Origin: an uncultured Alphaproteobacteria bacterium
GTDB taxonomy: Bacteria; Pseudomonadota; Alphaproteobacteria; RF32; CAG-239
DNA: 64,000 nucleotides
Direction of reading: 5' to 3'
Assembly (NCBI GenBank): GCA_934270475.1
Contig: CAKQPS010000001.1
Coordinates: forward strand, 186,001-250,000
Below, one piece after another: positions 16,970 through 26,839 of the stretch. A model generated the notes under the pieces. It worked only from the letters and a program-made list of their open reading frames with translations. It had not been told where the DNA came from and did no database searches. The stretch's first letter is position 1, and every line of letters begins with the position of its first letter. A program made the position numbers and the translations under genes.

Positions 16970-17423
16970 CTTTGCTTCCGTCATCTGTAACCATAAATAT
17001 AATTTCACCGACCATATCTTCTATGGTTTTAAAATCTTTGGTGTTGGCAAACGAATCGCCGGCTTTCAAAAATTCTGATGATTTCCCCGGTTCGATTTTT
17101 ACAAATTTATCGCCGACTAAGCCATCGCTGATAATTGAAACGGTACTGTCTTTCGGCAGTTTGATATCAGACGATATGCTGAATGTCACATCTGCCATAT
17201 AATCGTCGTTGTTAAGCTTTTGCGAGGTAACGGTGCCGACTTTTATACCGTTGATGCGTACATCGGAACCAATGCTTAAACCTCCGACTTTCATAAATTC
17301 GGCTTTAAGCGGATAGCCCTTAACCACCTGCAAATCGGACACGCGGTAGGCAAATGCCAAAAACAGCAGGGCAACAACCAGCACTACTAATCCCATAATG
17401 GTTTCTACAGGTTTTTTTCTCAT
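16956..17423 (-). CDS. MlaD/MCE domain protein (second of a tandem pair)
   Basis: The 155-residue product has an N-terminal membrane anchor (TIMGLVVLVVALLFLAFAY in its first 30 residues) and one MCE domain: GYPLKAEFMKVGGLSIGSDV in part, INGIKVGTV, LPKDSTVSIISDGLVGDKFV in part and KIEPGKSSEF. MlaD subunits form periplasmic rings that carry phospholipids between the membranes with an MlaFE ABC transporter. GGAGAG before the ATG at 17423 decides the start. It follows the first MlaD-like gene by 4 bases. No MlaE or MlaF gene is beside it; a full set lies at 53-56 kb. Confidence 0.88.
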   Translation of the reverse strand: MRKKPVETIMGLVVLVVALLFLAFAYRVSDLQVVKGYPLKAEFMKVGGLSIGSDVRINGIKVGTVTSQKLNNDDYMADVTFSISSDIKLPKDSTVSIISDGLVGDKFVKIEPGKSSEFLKAGDSFANTKDFKTIEDMVGEIIFMVTDDGSKDDNQ

Positions 17424-17427
17424 TTTA

Positions 17428-17955
17428 TTACTCTCCACTTTCTGTTGTTTCTAGGGTTTTCGGCTCTTCTGCCTGCTGGCAAGATTTTTTCCGCTTAGCT
17501 TTGCCCAAAGAAATAACGCGGTCAATCAACTCGTCTAAAATCATAGCGTCCTGTGTATATGTAAATTCTCCGTTCGGCTCGATATAATCTTCCGAACCGC
17601 CCGGTTCTATTTCTATATATTTATTTCCCATTATGCCGGAGCTGACAATAGCGGCGCTGCTGTCGTCCGGAATTTGAACATCAGATTTGAGCTGCAAAGT
17701 TAAAGTGGCGCGGAAATCGTCATCAAGCACAGATGATACAACCCGCCCGACATCTATACCGGACATACGCACTTTATTGCCCACAACCAAACCATCGGTG
17801 CGGTTGAAGGTTGCATAAATTTGGTAGTCGGTGTCTTCCGCGTCTTTCCAAACATTGTGCTGAAGCTTAAATAGCAGCATTATGGCTGCAAACAGGCAGA
17901 TAACGCATAAGCCTATTACAAAATTTTTTAATTCTTCTTTGTTGAAGTTATCCAA
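17428..17955 (-). CDS. MlaD/MCE domain protein (first of a tandem pair)
   Basis: The product has a short charged start (NKEELKN), a membrane helix (FVIGLCVICLFAAIMLLF) and an MCE domain with YQIYATFNRTDGLVVGNKV in part, MSGIDVGRV, IPDDSSAAIVSSGIMGNKYI in part and IEPGGSEDYI. A long ATG-started frame reaches 18015, but that extension looks non-coding and has no ribosome binding site, whereas GGAGA lies 6 bases before a TTG at 17955. I prefer the TTG start (175 residues), with moderate certainty. The two tandem MlaD-like products share the same layout and may form a mixed ring. Confidence 0.8.
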   Translation of the reverse strand: MDNFNKEELKNFVIGLCVICLFAAIMLLFKLQHNVWKDAEDTDYQIYATFNRTDGLVVGNKVRMSGIDVGRVVSSVLDDDFRATLTLQLKSDVQIPDDSSAAIVSSGIMGNKYIEIEPGGSEDYIEPNGEFTYTQDAMILDELIDRVISLGKAKRKKSCQQAEEPKTLETTESGE

Positions 17956-18068
17956 AATATTTCTCCGCTTTTGCCAATTTGATACATTATTACTCCAATA
18001 AAAACAATTTGTCATTAAAGTTTTTTCACAAAAGTTGAAAATATTTGTTAAAATTTAAAAAAATCAGA

Positions 18069-18097
18069 TTAAAATGAGTTTAATTAAAATGAGTTTA
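18069..18097. repeat. 14-base direct repeat upstream of the ABC exporter genes
   Basis: TTAAAATGAGTTTA occurs at 18069-18082 and again at 18084-18097, a period of 15 bases. The first copy and its junction also read TTAA-N7-TTAA, the pattern bound by CtrA in Alphaproteobacteria. In AT-rich DNA that pattern is expected by chance several times in this window, so the assignment is weak. Confidence 0.3.
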
Positions 18098-18123
18098 TCT
18101 TATTTAAACAATGGAGCAGTTTT

Positions 18124-18834
18124 ATGCTGATTATTAACAATATCTGCAAATATTTTGGAAAAATTAAAGCAGTTGACGGGGTTTCATTAACATTTGATAA
18201 AAATGAAACAGTGGTTTTGCTGGGAGAAAACGGCGCTGGCAAATCGACATTGTTCAAAATTATCAGCGGATTTTGGGAAGCCGACAGCGGCGAAGTGTTG
18301 TTCGAAAATGAAAATATTAAAAACATTCGGGAAAAATATTTGCAGAATATCGGCTATGTTCCGGAAATTTCTGCTTTGTACGGTGAAATGACAACGTTGG
18401 AATTTTTGAATTTTTCGGCTGATTTGAAAAAAATGAAAACAGACCAAAAATTTGAAAACATAAAAAAAATGCTGAAACTGCTGGAATTGCAGAATGTGAT
18501 TTTCCAACCGCTGGGAACGCTGTCTAAAGGTTTCAAAAAGAGAGCAGAATTGGCGGCGGCAATGTTAGCTATGCCTAAAATTCTGCTGCTGGACGAGCCG
18601 ACGGAAGGACTTGATCCTGTGCAAAAAGAAAGTATGCGGCAGATAATTAAAGATTATGCCAAAGACAATTTGGTGATTATTTCTACTCACGCTTTGGAAG
18701 ATGTTGACGCGATGGCGCAGCGGGTATTGCTTATGCACCAGGGAAAAATGGCTGCCGATACTAAATTTGCAAAATTTAAAAAGACTGCGCCGGAAAGCTT
18801 GTTGGCGTCGTTTAAAAAAATAACCGGAGAATAA
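18124..18834 (+). CDS. ABC transporter ATP-binding protein
   Basis: The 236-residue ATPase has Walker A LLGENGAGKSTLF, a Q-loop region after GYVPE, the signature LSKGFKKRAELAAAM, Walker B ILLLDEPTEGLDP and the H-loop STHALEDV. The 'EGLDP' and the partner genes place it with ABC-2 exporters of the GldA type. GGAG lies about 7 bases before the ATG. It is the first of three genes with tight spacing (2-base gap, then 8-base overlap), so the three products should form one complex in the inner membrane. Confidence 0.92.
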   Translation: MLIINNICKYFGKIKAVDGVSLTFDKNETVVLLGENGAGKSTLFKIISGFWEADSGEVLFENENIKNIREKYLQNIGYVPEISALYGEMTTLEFLNFSADLKKMKTDQKFENIKKMLKLLELQNVIFQPLGTLSKGFKKRAELAAAMLAMPKILLLDEPTEGLDPVQKESMRQIIKDYAKDNLVIISTHALEDVDAMAQRVLLMHQGKMAADTKFAKFKKTAPESLLASFKKITGE

Positions 18835-18836
18835 AA

Positions 18837-21155
18837 ATGCAGCAGTTTACCGCTTTGTTATTAAGAGAATTTCGCAGCTATTTCCGTAATTTTTCGGCAT
18901 ATTTTGTGTTGTTCGTGTATTTATTCGCTTCGATGGGGACGGCGTTTTATTTTGGCTCATATTTAGGTATGCATGACGGGGCTTTGTATGCGCTTTTTTA
19001 TGCGCAGCCGATTATTTTGGCGGTGCTAATGCCTGTATTGACCATGCGCAGCTGGGCGGAAGAATATCGTTTCGGCACTATTGAATATTTACTGACTCAG
19101 CCGGTGCCTTGTTTTGTATTGACTGCTGCCAAATTCTGCGCCGCCGGAGCTTTTTGCCTTTTGGCAATGCTGGGGCTGGCGCCGTTTATAATCTATTCCG
19201 CCGGCTGGCTGAATTTAGACTGGCAAAATATTCTGACAAATGAGCTCGGCTTGTTTTTTGTTATGCTGTTTTTCTGCTCGGTCGGAATTTTTATTTCAGC
19301 TCTGACAAGCAATTTGCTTTTGGCATATTTATTAAGCTTTTTCTGCCTCGCCTTGTGGACAGCTTTGCCGTATTTTGGCTTATATACCATATATAATAAT
19401 TTTTTGTTTGCAGAAATCGGTGCTGTTGATGTGTTGTATTTTGTTTCGTTTACGGCAGTTTTTGTGTTTTTGAACACAGTGGTGCTTTCTTTGCACGGCA
19501 GCAGCCAAAAATATAAATGGCAGAAGGTGGGCGCGTTTATGCTTATTTTGCTGCTGGGAACGGCATTTTTTAATATTGCAGTGTCTAACTTTTTTGCTGG
19601 CAAAGCCGATTTGACCAAAGCTAAGTTATATACGCCGAAAACACAAACGTCAGAGCTGCTGGATAAGTTGCAAAAACCGGTAACCATAGATGTTTTTGCG
19701 GCAAAAGACTATATCAATTCTAATTCGGACTATTTCCATTATTTGCAGCAAATTCAGCGTTTTTTGCGGCGCTATCAGCGTTTGAGCGGCGGAATTGTCG
19801 AGGTTAATGTGACCTATGTTGAACCTTTTTCGGAATTGGAAGAAAAGGTGCTGGATAAAGGTCTGTATTTTGAAACTAATGCCGGAGGCAGCCGCAATTA
19901 TTTGGGCGCAGTAGTTAGAACTTCGGACGGCAAAGAAACAGAGATAAAGCAATTTTTGCTGCAAAGACAGCCGTTATTGGAAAAAGATATAGACACAGCT
20001 TTATTAAAAGTAACCGAGCCGGAAAGAGTTAAAAATATCGGCGTGTTTGTGGACAATATGCAAAATTTAGAGGGCTTACAGGAAATTTTGCTAAATCTTG
20101 AAAATGATTATAATGTTTTTAATATTTCGCCGTCAATGTATGAGTTTTCTAACAAAGTAGATTTGGTGGTGCTGATAAATCCTAAAAAAATTTCGCCGGC
20201 GCTGCGTTACGGAGTTGACCAATTTATTATGCGCGGCGGGCGCGCGGTGGTGTTTTTTGACTTTTATACCGCCAGCCAGTCGGATTTGACCAACAGCGAA
20301 GATGTGCAGTTTGTTGACTTTTTGAATAATTGGCGGGTGAACTTAAAGACTGTTGCCGTGGACGAAGGCAAATTAGAAAAAACTTTTGGTTACAGTCCAT
20401 TGGGGCTGCGGCTGAATAAGGCGTTTTTGTTTGAAGTAGATAATCCGGCGGTGAAGGTGGTGCCGTTTATTACTAACGAAAACGGTTTGGTCGGCGCGGT
20501 GATGGAAGGTTCTTTCAGTTCTTTATACACCAAGAATCCATATGAGGAAACGGAGCTGGCGGCAACAATGAAGCCGTTTTTGAAACAATCGCTGAAGGAA
20601 GGCAAAGCCGCGGTGGTGGGCGATGTTGACTTTTTGGAGGCTCCGTTTTGGGCAGCGGAAAATTCTCCGGATAGGAATCCGTACAGCGTGATAGAAAAAA
20701 GCGGCAACGGAGCAGCGGTGAGAGCTTTAATTGATTATATGGCGGATAATCAAATTTATGAGCAGCTGCCAGTCGGTAAACAGCTTTTTAATCTTGACAG
20801 TATCGGGCAGCGGCTGATGAAAAATATTTTCAGTCGGCAGGAAGTCGCTTATAATGTTTTGCAGAATAAAATTCAGGAACAAAAGCGGGTTTTATATGAA
20901 CAAAGCAATGAAAACGCTTTGCTTTATGAGCAGCTGGTACAGGTTGGAAAAGCCGGCAGAGAACTGGCGCAAAATGAAGAAAAGCTGCAGCGAATCGATT
21001 ATAAGATAAAAAGCGACTATGAAACGGCGACGGCAAAAATGATGATAATGCAAATTTTTATCATTCCATTGCTGGAGGTTGTGGCTTTATTCTTTTGGGC
21101 AAGGTTTTACAGATTGCGGCGAAACAGCCGAATAAAGGAGAATTACGATGCCTAA
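18837..21155 (+). CDS. ABC-2 permease fused to a GldG-like periplasmic domain
   Basis: The 772-residue product joins two parts. Residues 1 to about 250 hold six hydrophobic segments of a GldF/NatB-type ABC-2 permease (LLREFRSYFRNFSAYFVLF near the start, RSWAEEYRFGTIEYLLTQP in the first loop). Residues about 260-720 form a GldG-like (ABC_transp_aux) domain with KPVTIDVFAA, FLRRYQRLSGG, NIGVFVDNM, RAVVFFDFY and VVGDVDFLEAP, and a last membrane helix near 735-755. In gliding Bacteroidota GldF and GldG are separate; the fused form is common in Proteobacteria. The cargo is not known. CCGGAGAATAAAA precedes the ATG. Confidence 0.9.
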   Translation: MQQFTALLLREFRSYFRNFSAYFVLFVYLFASMGTAFYFGSYLGMHDGALYALFYAQPIILAVLMPVLTMRSWAEEYRFGTIEYLLTQPVPCFVLTAAKFCAAGAFCLLAMLGLAPFIIYSAGWLNLDWQNILTNELGLFFVMLFFCSVGIFISALTSNLLLAYLLSFFCLALWTALPYFGLYTIYNNFLFAEIGAVDVLYFVSFTAVFVFLNTVVLSLHGSSQKYKWQKVGAFMLILLLGTAFFNIAVSNFFAGKADLTKAKLYTPKTQTSELLDKLQKPVTIDVFAAKDYINSNSDYFHYLQQIQRFLRRYQRLSGGIVEVNVTYVEPFSELEEKVLDKGLYFETNAGGSRNYLGAVVRTSDGKETEIKQFLLQRQPLLEKDIDTALLKVTEPERVKNIGVFVDNMQNLEGLQEILLNLENDYNVFNISPSMYEFSNKVDLVVLINPKKISPALRYGVDQFIMRGGRAVVFFDFYTASQSDLTNSEDVQFVDFLNNWRVNLKTVAVDEGKLEKTFGYSPLGLRLNKAFLFEVDNPAVKVVPFITNENGLVGAVMEGSFSSLYTKNPYEETELAATMKPFLKQSLKEGKAAVVGDVDFLEAPFWAAENSPDRNPYSVIEKSGNGAAVRALIDYMADNQIYEQLPVGKQLFNLDSIGQRLMKNIFSRQEVAYNVLQNKIQEQKRVLYEQSNENALLYEQLVQVGKAGRELAQNEEKLQRIDYKIKSDYETATAKMMIMQIFIIPLLEVVALFFWARFYRLRRNSRIKENYDA

Positions 21156-22095
21156 AAAATATTGGATTATAAGCTTATGCGTTGCGCTGGGAATGGTGCT
21201 TTTAGCCGGATTATCTGTATGGTATGCCAAAGTCCGCAGCGGCTTAAATCGGCGCGGAGAATATACTTTTGCACAAACACGACAGAAGGCGGCGCTGCTG
21301 CAAAAAATAAAGCTGAGCACGGCGGACGGCGAGCTTGAAATTTATGACAACGGCGGAGAATGGCGGATAAAAGAAGCTGCCGATTATTTTGCCGATGCCG
21401 GACAGCTTGCCTCTTTTTACAAAATGATAAACAACTCGGTTATTGTTGCTGTTGCTGAAGTGCAGAAAGATAAATTGGCTGAATACGGTTTGGACAAGGA
21501 ACATAAAACTTTAGTCGAAACTTTTGACGCTGAAGGCAATTTGTTGGACAAGGTTGCTTTGGGCGGCGGTTATGCCGACGGGGAATATCGGTTTGTTATG
21601 CTGAACGGTTTTCCGTATGTTTACAGCATCAGCGAGGCGGGCGGATTTTCGGGAGAAGCCGGCGATTGGATGCCGTTTCCGTTGTTTGAAATTCCGGCAA
21701 GTCAGGTCAGCCGCATAACAGTTTCTGCCGGAGCTTTTGTTCCGGAGAATTTGCTGCCGGAAACAGCTAATTCTAAAAAAATGAAAGAGTTTTTGGGAGC
21801 TCTTTTATACATGGATTATAACGGCATTGCTTTAAAGAAAGATTTTATGGCGGATTTTGCAAAAATCGAATCGCATAAAATTGTGGCGGAAACCAAAATC
21901 GGCTTGGTTTATAATTTGGAAGTGTATAAAACTGCCGCTGATGATTATTGGCTGGCGGTTGAACTGGGTTCTTCGCGGCTGCCGCGTAAAGAAGTGACGC
22001 TATTTGTGGAAAACAATCAAAAATATTTTGCCGATTGGGTATTTAATTTGGACGATGAACAAGGTAAAATATTATATGATTTTACTGGCAAATAA
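21148..22095 (+). CDS. DUF4340 domain protein
   Basis: The 315-residue product has an N-terminal membrane helix (residues about 5-27) and a periplasmic part with the repeat-rich DUF4340 pattern: LSTADGELEIYDNGGEWRIK in part, LASFYKMINNS, KDKLAEYGLDKEHKTLVE in part, then YVYSISEAGGF. DUF4340 proteins accompany GldG-like ABC systems and their role is unsettled. The start codon overlaps the permease gene by 8 bases and AAAGGAGAATT precedes it. The operon ends with a strong hairpin terminator. Confidence 0.85.
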   Translation: MPKKYWIISLCVALGMVLLAGLSVWYAKVRSGLNRRGEYTFAQTRQKAALLQKIKLSTADGELEIYDNGGEWRIKEAADYFADAGQLASFYKMINNSVIVAVAEVQKDKLAEYGLDKEHKTLVETFDAEGNLLDKVALGGGYADGEYRFVMLNGFPYVYSISEAGGFSGEAGDWMPFPLFEIPASQVSRITVSAGAFVPENLLPETANSKKMKEFLGALLYMDYNGIALKKDFMADFAKIESHKIVAETKIGLVYNLEVYKTAADDYWLAVELGSSRLPRKEVTLFVENNQKYFADWVFNLDDEQGKILYDFTGK

Positions 22096-22100
22096 GCCAA

Positions 22101-22139
22101 ACAAAAAAGGAAATTCTTTTTATGGAATTTCCTTTTTTG
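22101..22139. terminator. Bidirectional terminator between DUF4340 gene and 22144 gene
   Basis: AAAAAAGGAAATTC and GAATTTCCTTTTTT arms enclose a short AT loop, with A and T runs on each side. Confidence 0.85.
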
Positions 22140-22143
22140 TTAT

Positions 22144-22560
22144 TTAGTCATAGCGCTGTATTTGCTTGAACACATCGCGTAAATCGCAGAAGTAGTACAA
22201 ATACACAAAAATAGCGCCGATATACACAAACGGCACGTAAAGCGCCATAATCAGGGTTAGGATAATCAGAAATCCGCCGTTGATGTCGGGATAAGCGTCC
22301 AGCAGCATTTTGAACAGGTGGACGGCGTTGATGCCGACGTTTACTGTGCAGATTAACACTATCCCGCCGACAAAAGCTAGACCTAAGCGGGCTTTTTTGC
22401 GGTTGAGACGATATGCCCAAAGCAAACCGATAATCAAGACAAAACAGCCGCTGATAAACTCGCTCCAGAGAAAACCAAAAGGACAGCCGCAAAGATATTC
22501 AACAGCAGCCAATGCTAATGTTCCGATTAGCAAACCGATTAAAATAATATAGTTCTTCAT
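22144..22560 (-). CDS. Small four-helix membrane protein, unknown
   Basis: The 138-residue product has four hydrophobic segments at about 3-24, 32-50, 61-84 and 96-125, with basic residues in the loop RLNRKKAR. A short cytoplasmic tail (FKQIQRYD) ends it. No family is recognised. It is convergent with the ABC exporter operon and divergent from gyrB, so it is probably transcribed alone. Confidence 0.5.
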   Translation of the reverse strand: MKNYIILIGLLIGTLALAAVEYLCGCPFGFLWSEFISGCFVLIIGLLWAYRLNRKKARLGLAFVGGIVLICTVNVGINAVHLFKMLLDAYPDINGGFLIILTLIMALYVPFVYIGAIFVYLYYFCDLRDVFKQIQRYD

Positions 22561-22711
22561 ACGCTAGAATAATTTAATTCAGAACTATATTATAGCGCTG
22601 TTGAAGAGAAAAATCAAGCGCCTTTTTTTAGCGGTTTTCTGCTTATAACTTTCATTTTGTGCTTGGTAATTTTGGCAGTCTGCGCTATATTTTTACAAAA
22701 TGAAAAATTAG

Positions 22712-25171
<2,460 letters not shown>

Positions 25172-25187
25172 AGTTTTCTAACTCCGG

Positions 25188-25225
25188 CAAACACCTCGTT
25201 CACAAAACGAGGTGTTTCGCTTTTT
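25188..25225 (+). terminator. Terminator after gyrB
   Basis: AAACACCTCGTT and AACGAGGTGTTT form a 12-base stem with a short loop, followed by TTTTT at 25221-25225. Confidence 0.85.
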
Positions 25226-25235
25226 AGAAAGACTA

Positions 25236-25904
25236 TCAATAAGGATTTATATAGAGCGTAAAATGTACATAACCGCCTTCTTTTATGGTAACATTACATT
25301 TTTGATTTATGTCGCTTAATGTTGCTTTTCTTAAACTATTTTTATTAAATAGTACCACAGCACTTGAACCCACATCACTTTCAGAATCTGTTTGAACAAA
25401 TAAAATCATATTAAATTCATCAATTATGTTTTTAGCGACTTCGACTAAATTGCTACAATATGTTTTTGCAGATGGAGTTAATTTTTTCCCATTTGATATA
25501 AAGTTAAACCCAGCTACATATATAAAAGACTTTTTTTCGTGACCATCGGTATAAGTAATAGTTTGCAAACCATATTGTATATCCATTCTATTTCCATCTT
25601 TATCATAAATAAAACCATTTTTATAGGTTGTTCCTTCAGGCAATTCTCCCATTGCGTCAAAGATTGGCGTTATGTTACTGAATGCTTGTGTTTTGCTTAA
25701 ATTAGGTCTTATTCTAATCATATTGGTAACTATTTCGGCTAACATATTTTTTTGGATATTCGACCGCCACATCAACATAGCCTTGGAATATCCGGCGATG
25801 CCGCCGACAGACAAAACAGCGATTATTGCCAGCACGCCCAGCATTTCAATCATACTTCGCCCTAGCGGGTTTGTCTGTCGGGTCACTACTTGCGCTTTTC
25901 TCAC
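25236..25904 (-). CDS. Type IV pilin-like protein, locus A
   Basis: The prepilin peptidase site is PLG|RSMIEML, with glutamate at +5 as in type IV prepilins, followed by a long hydrophobic helix (GVLAIIAVLSVGGIAGY). The mature domain has two cysteines, one near the middle (KTYCSNL) and one near the end (NQKCNV). From the GTG at 25904 the product is 222 residues with a 15-residue basic leader, a normal length for a prepilin. No ribosome binding site precedes the GTG, but it overlaps the TGA of a 19-residue ORF (GTGA), so coupled translation is possible. The same frame stays open far upstream to a CT repeat; see the 25236-26142 entry. Confidence 0.75.
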   Translation of the reverse strand: MRKAQVVTRQTNPLGRSMIEMLGVLAIIAVLSVGGIAGYSKAMLMWRSNIQKNMLAEIVTNMIRIRPNLSKTQAFSNITPIFDAMGELPEGTTYKNGFIYDKDGNRMDIQYGLQTITYTDGHEKKSFIYVAGFNFISNGKKLTPSAKTYCSNLVEVAKNIIDEFNMILFVQTDSESDVGSSAVVLFNKNSLRKATLSDINQKCNVTIKEGGYVHFTLYINPY

Positions 25905-25960
25905 TCGTGTACTGCTTTGTACATCACGTTCAAAAAGTGCTTCGTATTGACGCGTGACAT
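25901..25960 (-). CDS. Possible 19-residue upstream ORF coupled to pilin A
   Basis: ATG at 25960, with AAAGGG 5 bases upstream, encodes 19 residues beginning MSRVNTKHFLN and ends in TGA overlapping the pilin GTG. Locus B has a matching ORF (MSRVNTQHFLN) with the same overlap. Between the copies three of seven base changes are synonymous in this frame. This is suggestive but weak evidence for translation. Confidence 0.3.
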   Translation of the reverse strand: MSRVNTKHFLNVMYKAVHE

Positions 25961-26102
25961 TCAAACCCTTTAATAATATGGATATTATACCAGAGATGAC
26001 TTTGAGAGTAATGTGTTTCAAAACGCATGGTGATTTAATAAATCCTGCAAAAACGCGCCGAAGGGCGGAAAAAGTGCCTTTAATCAGATGTATAGGATTC
26101 GC

Positions 26103-26118
26103 AGAGAGAGAGAGAGAG
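26103..26118 (-). repeat. Dinucleotide repeat (CT)8 in the 5' coding region of pilin locus A
   Basis: Eight uninterrupted AG units on the plus strand (CT in the gene's sense) lie directly after the eighth codon of the ATG at 26142. Such tracts change length by slipped-strand mispairing. The matching tract at 41621-41636 has the same number of units. Confidence 0.9.
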
Positions 26119-26183
26119 ACCTTTGGATTGCTTATTTTTCATCTTTCTTTCCTCATTTTTTAGGTTAATTGATGTTACTAATT

Positions 26184-26210
26184 ATTATACATTTCAGCCC
26201 TATATGTCAA
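26184..26210 (-). promoter_or_regulatory. Candidate promoter of pilin locus A
   Basis: On the minus strand TTGACA (26210-26205) is followed by TATAAT (26189-26184) after 15 bases, or by overlapping AT-rich hexamers at 17-18. Locus B has the same element with the same spacing and near-identical flanks (TTGACATATA...AAATGTATA). The short spacing could mean activator dependence. Confidence 0.5.
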
Positions 26211-26225
26211 ACATTAAAGTAAAAG

Positions 26226-26260
26226 TAAAAATCCTGTTTCTATTTTGAAACAGGATTTTT
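26226..26260 (-). terminator. Terminator after the 26264 gene
   Basis: AAAAATCCTGTTTC and GAAACAGGATTTTT form a 14-base stem with a six-base loop; the minus-strand side ends in a T run. It insulates the pilin A promoter. Confidence 0.85.
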
Positions 26261-26263
26261 AGA

Positions 26264-26692
26264 TTAAGACTTTTTAATTTCAGGGAAATCATCGTCCTCG
26301 CCGTCAGAGTTCCAGCAGCATATTATCAGCAGCGATAATAGAAACAGCACGCCTAAAGCATGTGACGCCTGCTTTTGAAAGGCTTTTTCAATTTCTGCCG
26401 CGCCGACTTTGCCAAACATAAAGCGAATGGTCGGATTTTTTTCGGTAAAAAAGCCTGTAACTACGCTGTCTTTCTTGGGATAAGCCCACGCACCCTGGTC
26501 AGAAAGCACTCGGACAACCGGATACATTTTTTGACCGACGGCTGCATAAAAGGAATCCCTGCCAATATCAAATGACTTCTGCACAATAATGCCTTCTGTC
26601 ACGACTTGGGGATTATGAGGCTGACGCTCCATAAATTCTGAGCAGCAATAAAATGCAGCTGCGACAACCAAAAACAATAATAATTTGCGCAT
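26264..26692 (-). CDS. Small membrane protein, unknown
   Basis: The 142-residue product has an N-terminal hydrophobic segment (LLLFLVVAAAFYCCSEF, about residues 4-20), a soluble middle with beta strands (TEGIIVQKSFDIG, KMYPVVRVLSD, KDSVVTGFFTEK), a second hydrophobic segment near 108-126 (LGVLFLLSLLIICCW) and an acidic tail. The layout resembles DUF3592-type proteins but no firm assignment is possible. An alternative ATG lies at 26734; neither start has a clear ribosome binding site, and the hydrophobic signal decided the choice. Confidence 0.5.
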   Translation of the reverse strand: MRKLLLFLVVAAAFYCCSEFMERQPHNPQVVTEGIIVQKSFDIGRDSFYAAVGQKMYPVVRVLSDQGAWAYPKKDSVVTGFFTEKNPTIRFMFGKVGAAEIEKAFQKQASHALGVLFLLSLLIICCWNSDGEDDDFPEIKKS

Positions 26693-26780
26693 AATTAAAG
26701 TTAAAATTATAAAATTTGGACTATTTTTTAGCATATTTTATTTGCTTTGCCAAGTGTTTTTTTTGCCAAAATTTTGCTTA

Positions 26781-26809
26781 TTGACAAATTGCGGCGACAC
26801 TAGTAGTAT
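26781..26809 (+). promoter_or_regulatory. Promoter of the 26840 gene
   Basis: TTGACA at 26781-26786 and TAGTAT at 26804-26809 are separated by 17 bases; the start codon lies 31 bases further on. Confidence 0.6.
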
Positions 26810-26839
26810 AAAGATAATAACGTATTATTATAGTGTCTT

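Larger units (their letters stand above)
25236..26142 (-). pseudogene. Long form of pilin locus A, out of frame at a (CT)8 tract (candidate phase-variable gene)
   Basis: An ATG at 26142 has GAGG 8 bases upstream. It encodes MKNKQSKG and then enters the (CT)8 tract at 26118-26103. The frame then closes after a few codons (ending ESYTSD). The frame that leaves the tract as GCG AAT CCT has no stop for 66 codons and runs into the pilin GTG at 25904 and to the stop at 25236. The two parts differ by one base modulo three, so 9 or 6 repeat units would give one frame of about 302 codons; 7 or 8 units end early. Locus B has the same arrangement. It is entered as out of frame in this sequence, not as decayed: the coding part shows no other damage. 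Confidence 0.65.

Noticed and set aside
18069..18083. TTAA-N7-TTAA as CtrA binding site
   Set aside because: In DNA of this composition several such matches are expected by chance in 64 kb, and no independent support was found. Kept only as a direct repeat.
25236..26142. Simple decay of the pilin loci into pseudogenes
   Set aside because: Both loci have the same single break at the same repeat, intact promoters and ribosome binding sites and no other damage, which fits switching better than decay, though read-level proof is missing.
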